Shown here: piece after piece, positions 54,470 through 61,005 of the stretch
Layout: each line of letters opens with the position of its first letter
How positions within the stretch are numbered: position 1 is the stretch's first letter
DNA from: CAWDMW01 sp963803575
GTDB taxonomy: Bacteria > Pseudomonadota > Alphaproteobacteria > Rickettsiales > UBA998
Length of the DNA: 64,000 nt
Direction of reading: 5' to 3'
Assembly: GCA_963803575.1 (NCBI GenBank)
Contig: CAWDMW010000002.1
Location: 682,001-746,000 of the forward strand
Notes under the pieces: model-generated
Told to the model about the DNA's origin: nothing
The model's input: the letters and a program-made list of their open reading frames with translations, nothing else
Databases searched by the model: none
Position numbers and translations under genes: made by a program

Positions 54470-56596
54470 TTACGTGGTTGTTGCAGGTGCGCCAGATTTG
54501 TTGCTACGTTCCAGTGCGTCCACTTTTCGCTCACGTATCTGTGAGTGGTGATTGACTTGCTTTAATGCGCTTGAGACTTGTCCAATGGTGAACAGAACGG
54601 AGAGCAAAATAAAGATAGGTACGATGAATAGTATGATAAGTTCCAGCGTTTTTAATGACTCAAGCGGGATGGCTAAGACCATTGCCACCGTAATCAGCCC
54701 CAAAATACCCAGCACCGCCATCCAGATAAACTGGATAGCACGCAAGCGCTTGCGAGTTTTCTGCAAGTTTTCGACGTAAATATGTTCGTCTGCTTTCAGT
54801 GAGGCAATCAGGTTACGCTGCTCTTCCATTTGCAGCTTCATTTCCATCACTTCATGTTGCCGTGTCTGGACTTCGGATTGCATTTGTTTGAGTTCAGACT
54901 TTTCCTGTTGAATAGACTCTTTTTCCAGCTTGAAACCAATATTTTGGTATTCCTGAGGTATATCCTGTGCCACGCTGAAATCGGTGTTGGCAAACGACAT
55001 GTTCCCAAATTCTGCGTTCTTGAATGATACATCAGTTAAAATAGTATCCACAAATTCTGTATCATAGCATACTGTATCACGCATATCGCAATAAGCCAGA
55101 TTGGTACGGGAAAAGTTGGCACGTGATACATCTGATCCACGGCACATGGAATCCTGCATATTTGCATCAGAGAAATCGGCCTCTACCAAAATACAATCAC
55201 GTAAATTGATTTGCAGCATATCTGTTTGACGCAGATTGGCCTGATAAAAATTAGCGCCTAATGCATTCACCTGCACTAATATGGCATTTTCCAGTAAAAC
55301 ACCATGCAGGCTTGCAGCAGTGATATTGACACGCGACCAGTCACAGTTACGCGCATTAACCCTGTCAAGGGTTGCTTCCGCCATATCAGCGTCAATGACC
55401 TGCGCGGTACTCAGATCGACATCATGTAATATCGCACCGCGCATGTTTGCATGTTGTAAGTTTGCATTGTTGAAGCTGATGCTAGTCAAGTCCAGATTAG
55501 ACAGATTAGCGCGGCGTCCTTCGCGTCCGTCCGTTTCCAGCCACGCGACATGTTGACGTAGCACTTCATCAAAAACACCTTGTGTGATAGACGCGGTTTG
55601 TTCTGCTGGTGGAGCTTCGTAAGTAGGCTGCGAATCCTGATTCAGTTCAGCTGGCTCTTCATAAGATGAGTCAGCCGGCTCCAGATCTATCGGTTTTGGT
55701 GCTTCAGGCTGATCGTCTTTCATGCTTTCACGAACATGTGGCAAGGAGGAGTAATCCAGCTTATCACGCAAGGGCTTAGCAGGAGTGTTTTCCGTAAAGT
55801 CTTCAGGCTCGTGGCTTGGCTCATTGCGCTGTGGTAAGTCAGGTTCTATCTTTGGTTTTGACTCTAGCTCTGAAGCGCTGCTTTCTTTCGGTATATTATC
55901 TGCGCCTTTGTTAGCAGAGTGAGTGTGTGAACTATCTCTCACTGTAGCTTTGGCCATCTTAGGTGCAGCAGATACGCTATCGGGTGTCTTTTCTTCTTCC
56001 GATGATGCTGATTTTGCCTGAGTGTCTGGTAACGAAGCGTCCGGCTGTTTTGCTGCGCTAGCTGATGACGGTTTCTCGCGTAAAGTTTCTGATGCCGTTT
56101 GTGTTGCACGGGACTGGCTCGCTTGCGCCTTTAAGGGGGGCATTGTGCTATTAAGTAAATCCGGCTTATGCTCTTTTTCCTTGTCACTGATTGAACTTGG
56201 CCGATTTGGATGTGTCTCGTCTACATTTTTCTCGTTAAGCGTTGTTTCATCGGATGTAGTGTCAGAGAGTGGGTTTGGCTTTTTTTCAGCAGAACTATCC
56301 ACATCTGGCGGGGTGCTATTATCTACTGCTTTGCGATTAGTAACAATAAGGCTTTCAGCGGAAGGCGGCGCTGTTTGCGCTAAGCCCGACTCCTGCGTAG
56401 TGCTGCGCGCTGCAGGTGCTTGCGCCGAAGGTGCCACTTGCGTTTGATTTGGCTTAGATGACGCGTCAGGCGACGGACGACGCAACGATGGCTTCGGCAA
56501 ATCAGAAAGTTTAGGCATGGGTGGCACATCTGCAGAACGATCAGATAATGGTTTTGTCAAAGGGGGTGCCGTATGGTTGTTACTTTTTTCACTCAT
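54470..56596 (-). CDS. Large membrane protein with disordered N-terminus and pentapeptide repeats
   Basis: This is 708 residues. About 1-335 are low complexity, rich in Ser, Pro, Lys, Glu and Thr, surely disordered. About 336-362 form a short helix (VFDEVLRQHVAWLETDGREG). About 363-545 are a run of pentapeptide repeats of the A(N/D)(L/F/M)xx kind (ANLQHANMRGAILHDVDLS, ANFYQANLRQTDMLQINL, ANFSRTNLAYCDMRD), expected to form a right-handed beta helix. A Glu/Gln-rich coiled coil (about 555-615) leads to two membrane helices (IQFIWMAVLGILGLITVAMVL and LELIILFIVPIFILLSVLFTI). The beta helix should therefore be cytoplasmic and tethered. The function is unknown. Confidence 0.75.
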   Translation of the reverse strand: MSEKSNNHTAPPLTKPLSDRSADVPPMPKLSDLPKPSLRRPSPDASSKPNQTQVAPSAQAPAARSTTQESGLAQTAPPSAESLIVTNRKAVDNSTPPDVDSSAEKKPNPLSDTTSDETTLNEKNVDETHPNRPSSISDKEKEHKPDLLNSTMPPLKAQASQSRATQTASETLREKPSSASAAKQPDASLPDTQAKSASSEEEKTPDSVSAAPKMAKATVRDSSHTHSANKGADNIPKESSASELESKPKIEPDLPQRNEPSHEPEDFTENTPAKPLRDKLDYSSLPHVRESMKDDQPEAPKPIDLEPADSSYEEPAELNQDSQPTYEAPPAEQTASITQGVFDEVLRQHVAWLETDGREGRRANLSNLDLTSISFNNANLQHANMRGAILHDVDLSTAQVIDADMAEATLDRVNARNCDWSRVNITAASLHGVLLENAILVQVNALGANFYQANLRQTDMLQINLRDCILVEADFSDANMQDSMCRGSDVSRANFSRTNLAYCDMRDTVCYDTEFVDTILTDVSFKNAEFGNMSFANTDFSVAQDIPQEYQNIGFKLEKESIQQEKSELKQMQSEVQTRQHEVMEMKLQMEEQRNLIASLKADEHIYVENLQKTRKRLRAIQFIWMAVLGILGLITVAMVLAIPLESLKTLELIILFIVPIFILLSVLFTIGQVSSALKQVNHHSQIRERKVDALERSNKSGAPATTT

Positions 56597-56758
56597 TTGT
56601 TGCCAACATTGCTATGCTTGTGTGTAATGCCTGTATAGATGGTTTATTCAGATAAATATATAGGTACGTTCTTCTATCATTTTATAAGTAATGTAAAGAC
56701 ATTATTTTTTGTTTAATTAAGCTAAATGATGTAAGGCGGCGAAGGTGCTTAAGCGTGC

Positions 56759-57844
56759 TTACACGTCAACCACGTTAACATGCGCCATTTTACGATCAGG
56801 TAGGATGTTCTCTTTACCATAAAGATGAATAGTTGCGTAATCGTTACCCCACCATCTGTCCAGCGTTTCCATCTGTTGCCCTAAGATATTATGCATGGTT
56901 GTTGGGGACGTGATGCAAGGCTGCTTCATGGGCAAGCCGATGCAAATACGAAGCAATTGCTCAAACTGGCTTACTGTGCAACCATCCATGGTCCAGTGCC
57001 CACTATTATGCGGTCTGGGTGCCAGTTCATTCACCATCACGTCACCATTCGCCATGATGAAGCACTCCACAGCCAAGATGCCAACCAGCTCTCCTTTCAC
57101 TGCCAAAGCGGTGGCAAGCTCCTGCATCTGCTGTTGTGTTTGCGCTGGAACGTCAGGTGCTGGTGCAGTGCTTTGGATCAAGATACCGTGTTGATGTGTG
57201 TTTTGTGTCACAGGGAAGGTGGTAATGTCACCGTGCTGATTGCGTGCCACAATAATGGAGGCTTCACAGACGAACGGCACATACCCCTCGACAATCACTT
57301 CATCACGATTAATCGCACTCCATGCGGTGCCACTATCGTTTGCATGTTCCAGCTTGTACTGGCCTTTGCCGTCATAGCCCATAGTGGTAGATTTAACAAT
57401 GCACGGAGTGCCTAAGTCATGTGCAGCCTGATGTAGTGCTGTTTCATTAGTAGCAATATGGTAAGGTGCCGTGGCAATGCCGCAGGAGCGGATGAAGTCT
57501 TTTTCTCTGACGCGGTGCTGGCACAGGGTGAACAGGGACGGTGTGGGGTACAAAGCAGCAGCGTGCATATCCAGATACGCCATCGTGCTGGCAGGAATAT
57601 TCTCAAACTCGACTGTCACCACATCCACCGATTGTGCGAAGGCCTGTAGCGCATGTTCATCAGTGTATTGGGCGATCGTGGTGCTGTCTGTCACAAAGCT
57701 GGCCGGACACTCTGCTACAGGTGAGAATACATGGGTGCGATAGCCCATACGCGCGGCTTCCAGTGCCAGCATACGGCCAAGCTGACCGCCACCCATAATG
57801 CCAATCACACTATGTGGCGGCAAGGGCAGGTGAGTTTCACGCAT
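56759..57844 (-). CDS. purK: 5-(carboxyamino)imidazole ribonucleotide synthase
   Basis: This is 361 residues from the ATG at 57844. The ATP-grasp family blocks are [77 protein letters not shown] and [18 protein letters not shown]. It carboxylates AIR to N5-CAIR with ATP and bicarbonate. The start overlaps the end of purE by 8 bases, indicating coupled translation. A longer frame is open upstream inside purE but is not likely to be used. Confidence 0.93.
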   Translation of the reverse strand: MRETHLPLPPHSVIGIMGGGQLGRMLALEAARMGYRTHVFSPVAECPASFVTDSTTIAQYTDEHALQAFAQSVDVVTVEFENIPASTMAYLDMHAAALYPTPSLFTLCQHRVREKDFIRSCGIATAPYHIATNETALHQAAHDLGTPCIVKSTTMGYDGKGQYKLEHANDSGTAWSAINRDEVIVEGYVPFVCEASIIVARNQHGDITTFPVTQNTHQHGILIQSTAPAPDVPAQTQQQMQELATALAVKGELVGILAVECFIMANGDVMVNELAPRPHNSGHWTMDGCTVSQFEQLLRICIGLPMKQPCITSPTTMHNILGQQMETLDRWWGNDYATIHLYGKENILPDRKMAHVNVVDV

Positions 57845-58334
57845 AAGGGGAATCCGGCACGCTGTCTGTTTGTTGCTCACGGTAGTTGGCGAGTGCGTCG
57901 CGTATGTCAGGGTATTTATTGCCAAGCATGGAAGCTGCCAGTAAGGCCGCATTGGTGGCACCTGCTTCACCGATGGCTAGCGTACCAACCGGCACACCAC
58001 GCGGCATTTGTACGATGGACAGCAGGCTATCCATCCCATCCAGCGCCTTGCTTTGCACTGGCACACCCAGCACAGGCAGATATGTCACCGCCGCCACCAT
58101 GCCGGGCAGATGCGCGGCACCACCGGCACCAGCAATAATGATTTCCAGCCCACGTGACTGAGCCTGCGTGGCGTAGTCCATCATGCGCTTGGGCGTGCGA
58201 TGGGCAGACACAACACGTACCTCATGAGGGATGTTCAGTGTATTACAAATATTGGTAGCATATTGCATGGTTGGCAGATCAGAGACGCTACCCATAATAA
58301 TGCCAATAAGGGGGTGTTGTTTTGTCATAGCCAT
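57837..58334 (-). CDS. purE: N5-carboxyaminoimidazole ribonucleotide mutase
   Basis: This is 165 residues (163 if the second Met is used). Class I PurE blocks are [64 protein letters not shown] and [30 protein letters not shown]. It converts N5-CAIR to CAIR, after PurK. The operon order is purE-purK. Confidence 0.95.
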   Translation of the reverse strand: MAMTKQHPLIGIIMGSVSDLPTMQYATNICNTLNIPHEVRVVSAHRTPKRMMDYATQAQSRGLEIIIAGAGGAAHLPGMVAAVTYLPVLGVPVQSKALDGMDSLLSIVQMPRGVPVGTLAIGEAGATNAALLAASMLGNKYPDIRDALANYREQQTDSVPDSPYA

Positions 58335-58404
58335 TTCTATGCCCTTTTGGTAAAGAGATTGTGTATAACAAACCCTTTAACATAATGCAACCCATACGTG
58401 ACTT

Positions 58405-59088
58405 ATGCCTGATATGACGGACTTTCAAAGCGGCCACCGTGCGCGCTTGCGCGAGCGATTGCTTAAAGGCGGAGCGGATGCCGTGGCAGAATATGAGTTG
58501 CTGGAGCTGATCCTGTTTGCCGCAAAACCCCGTGGTGACGTGAAACCGTTAGCCAAACGCTTGCTAAAGCACTTTGGAGGCTTCGCCAATGTGGTGCAGG
58601 CACCGCCAGAGAAGTTGCGCGAAATGGAGGGGGTAGGGGATGCGGTGATTGCCAGCATCAAGACGATTGAATTGAGCTGTCAGCACTTACTGCGCCAGCA
58701 AATCAGCAACCAGCCGGTCATTAACTCATGGACAACCCTGCTGGAATATTGCCAGTTGACGATGGGAAGCCAGACCATTGAGCAGTTCCGCATCCTGTTT
58801 TTGAACAGTCAAAATACCTTAATTAGTGATGAAGTTCAGCAAACCGGCACCGTCGATCATACACCCGTCTATCCGCGTGAGGTATTACGTCGCGCACTGG
58901 ATGTGGGAGCAACCGCACTGATTCTGGCGCATAATCACCCCAGTGGCAACCCATCCCCCAGCAAGGCTGACATCGACATGACCCGTATGCTCTGTGACGC
59001 TGCCCGCCCGTTCAATATCCGTATCCATGACCATGTGATTATCGCCAAGGGTAAGCATTATTCCTTTAAAAGCAGTGGGTTATTGTAG
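58405..59088 (+). CDS. radC: RadC/JAB-domain protein (MPN+)
   Basis: This is 227 residues. The N-terminal part has HhH-like sequence (LKHFGGFANVVQAPPEKLREMEGVGDAVIASIKTI). The C-terminal JAMM metalloprotease fold carries EVQQTGTVDHTPVYPREVLRRALDVGATALILAHNHPSGNPSPSKADIDMTRML, with the HxHP and following Ser/Asp metal motif. The biological role is unsettled despite the old DNA-repair name. It is divergent from purE. Confidence 0.92.
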   Translation: MPDMTDFQSGHRARLRERLLKGGADAVAEYELLELILFAAKPRGDVKPLAKRLLKHFGGFANVVQAPPEKLREMEGVGDAVIASIKTIELSCQHLLRQQISNQPVINSWTTLLEYCQLTMGSQTIEQFRILFLNSQNTLISDEVQQTGTVDHTPVYPREVLRRALDVGATALILAHNHPSGNPSPSKADIDMTRMLCDAARPFNIRIHDHVIIAKGKHYSFKSSGLL

Positions 59089-59206
59089 GAGATCACTACC
59101 CGCAAGACGCAGCAAATAAAATATCTTCATGCATGTTAAAAAAGTGGTTGACATAGGTGTGATAGAAAGGCAAACAAAAGGCTGTTCTATCATTTGTTTA
59201 GTTTCT

Positions 59207-59515
59207 ATGAAGCTTTTCAACAGATTTTTTTCATTCGCACTCTCTAGTGCTTGCACATTAGCTGGATCTCCTGCCCTTGCAGGATTCACCAGCGCTCACA
59301 AGACGATTAACGTGAGTCCTGACGTTCCTACCCAACGTGGCGCTAGCCATGAAGGGATGGCTCGTGCAGAAGTGCTTGATTTTTTCAACATCAGTCCTGC
59401 AACATTAACCATTTGGCTTCGCAAACGGCGTGATACGGGCGATATTTCGCCTGTTAGACGGGGTAGATATAAGACACGAAAGCTGGATGACGCTCAATTG
59501 CTTGCCTATATATAG
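59207..59515 (+). pseudogene. Signal-peptide fragment joined to the N-terminus of an IS630-family transposase
   Basis: The first ~40 residues look like the export signal and early mature part of a host protein (MKLFNRFFSFALSSACTLAGSPALA, then GFTSAHKTINVSPDV). From about residue 45 the frame becomes the helix-turn-helix region of an IS630-type transposase: GMARAEVLDFFNISPATLTIWLRKRRDTGDISPVRRG and TRKLDDAQLLAYI, then a stop. The junction lies near 59340. The transposase is then missing its middle part and continues at about 59550. I read this as an insertion into a secreted-protein gene followed by decay. Confidence 0.6.
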
Positions 59516-59837
59516 TGCTTTTTATTTACACATTTTATGCGTTTTTGAAAATAAAAATAAACAGCACTATAATGAGTGGGTTAAGACGCAACTTTTGCCC
59601 GTATTGCAAGCAGGGCAAGTGGTGGTAATGAATAATTATTGTATTCATAAAACCAAAGAAACACAATAGCTTATAGAGAGTATAGGCTATAAAATTCTTT
59701 TCCTACCACCCTATTCGCCCGACCTCAACCCCATAGAAAATATATGGGCAGTCATTAAATCTCGTATAAAGACATTACAAAAATCCTGCACAGACTTCCA
59801 TGAAGCCATCAACAAGGCATTCCAAAATGATTTGTAA
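59340..59837 (+). mobile_element. Degenerate IS630-family element
   Basis: The N-terminal DNA-binding part (to 59515) and the C-terminal catalytic part (from about 59550 in another frame) of one transposase remain; roughly the central third is deleted. The C-terminal part reads NEWVKTQLLPVLQAGQVVVMNNYCIHKTKETQ, a stop at 59667, then LIESIGYKILFLPPYSPDLNPIENIWAVIKSRI to the stop at 59835. The usual VMDN catalytic Asp is Asn. The element has lost its first DDE residue region, carries a stop and a frame change, and is surely inactive. I could not define terminal inverted repeats. Confidence 0.75.
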
Positions 59838-59855
59838 AAAACGATTTTACTATAA

Positions 59856-60158
59856 TTTGACAAGCCACTGCGTGGTAATCGTGCAGGTGGTGGACTCTCT
59901 ATGTTTTCCGAAATGATGGGATTAAAAGCAAACATAAACGGAATATACGTTTATGCTGCTGATCCAGATGCAAAAGCAATCCAGCGTCAGGCACCTGCTC
60001 GTCGTCAACCAACACGTCGTAGTCCGCTTTTCAAAAGGCCAACGACTAGGTGTGCTCGTTATGAGAGTTGCACTGTCTCTGGCTCACGCCGCAGACGCTC
60101 TCGATGCGTTGAAACAGAACCAGTGCCTCCGATCAGACATCTTCGTCCTTCTAACTAA
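59856..60158 (+). pseudogene. Possible 3' fragment of the interrupted host gene
   Basis: This frame is open from about 59856 without a credible start until ATG 59901. It reads RGNRAGGGLSMFSEMMGLKANINGIYVYAADPDAKAIQRQAPARR and then becomes Arg-rich, which may reflect another frameshift. It directly follows the IS630 relic and ends before a terminator, so it may be the remaining C-terminal part of the secreted protein whose signal peptide lies at 59207. No family is recognised. Confidence 0.35.
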
Positions 60159-60177
60159 GTAACCAACCCCCCGAGAC

Positions 60178-60214
60178 AGGCACACTGCCCATAGCAGTTG
60201 CCTGCCATTTTTTT
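60178..60214 (+). terminator. Intrinsic terminator after the interrupted gene
   Basis: AGGCACACTGC pairs with GCAGTTGCCT (one bulged base) around a CCATA loop, and seven T follow at 60208-60214. It marks the original 3' end of the host gene. Confidence 0.75.
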
Positions 60215-60268
60215 GTCATATATATGTGGTATTTCTATAAGTAGAACACAGCAACCCAATCACACCTC

Positions 60269-60991
60269 ATGACTGAACGCACGCATCTTAACTCTCTTCA
60301 AGACCATCTCATTTCCCCGGATGGCTCCATTAACCTCACCCAGCCCCATCCGGCTGACCCCCTTGTCACCTATACTCCCCCCCTGAAAAATGGAAAACCC
60401 GACCATGATTTTCCATTAAATGAAGAAGGTGTCTCGCCTTATTCGGGGCTGCCACCTGTCTATTACAATGGTGTGCTCATATCTTCTCAAGGAGGAAATT
60501 CATGGGATGGATACGTTGGTGTCAACTCTGGCATCTTAGCAGAGCCGCTGGAGATGTGGCCGGGCAGTTATATCGTGCCGGATACGCTGATTGGCGGAAT
60601 TTCCGAGACAGTGGCCGGCTTCTTTCAAAGCATGGGCGGGTCTGCGGGTGACACGCCGGTCTTTAGCGATCAGGAACATACGAACCGTATGAACGCCGTC
60701 ATCGACAAAATGCCCAAACGCTCTCCCGAAGAAGTGCAGGCGCACGTGTATCGTGTCGCGTACGAACAAATCACCGGCACCCACAAACAGGAAGCCGCCA
60801 AACGCAATGAAGCCGCTGGCATCACCGCCCCCGGCACTGCCAGCCAGCAAGATGCACTAGGCGCTATCACCAACATGATCCGCGCCGTTACCAACGCCGG
60901 AAACACCGTCAACCCCGACGCTGCTATCCAACCCTCCGAGGGCGTTGCTTCACTGCCGCCTGTTTCCACCAGAGAAGCCATGGCGCGGTAG
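60269..60991 (+). CDS. Hypothetical protein, Pro/Gly-rich N-terminus
   Basis: This is 240 residues with no signal peptide and no membrane helix. Residues 1-110 are rich in Pro, Gly, Asn and Tyr (SPYSGLPPVYYNGVLISSQGGNSWDGYVG). A helical part then follows (RMNAVIDKMPKRSPEEVQAHVYRVAYEQITGTHKQEAAKRNEA), with a low-complexity end. Codon use in the second half is more GC-rich than in neighbouring genes. It converges with the large surface protein gene (stops 14 bases apart). No family is recognised. Confidence 0.55.
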   Translation: MTERTHLNSLQDHLISPDGSINLTQPHPADPLVTYTPPLKNGKPDHDFPLNEEGVSPYSGLPPVYYNGVLISSQGGNSWDGYVGVNSGILAEPLEMWPGSYIVPDTLIGGISETVAGFFQSMGGSAGDTPVFSDQEHTNRMNAVIDKMPKRSPEEVQAHVYRVAYEQITGTHKQEAAKRNEAAGITAPGTASQQDALGAITNMIRAVTNAGNTVNPDAAIQPSEGVASLPPVSTREAMAR

Positions 60992-61005
60992 TGCTTTAGT
61001 GGAGT

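Noticed and set aside
55281..55556. Plus-strand open frame of 91 codons opposite the pentapeptide-repeat gene
   Set aside because: It is the antisense shadow of a repetitive coding region with no ribosome site or protein-like composition.
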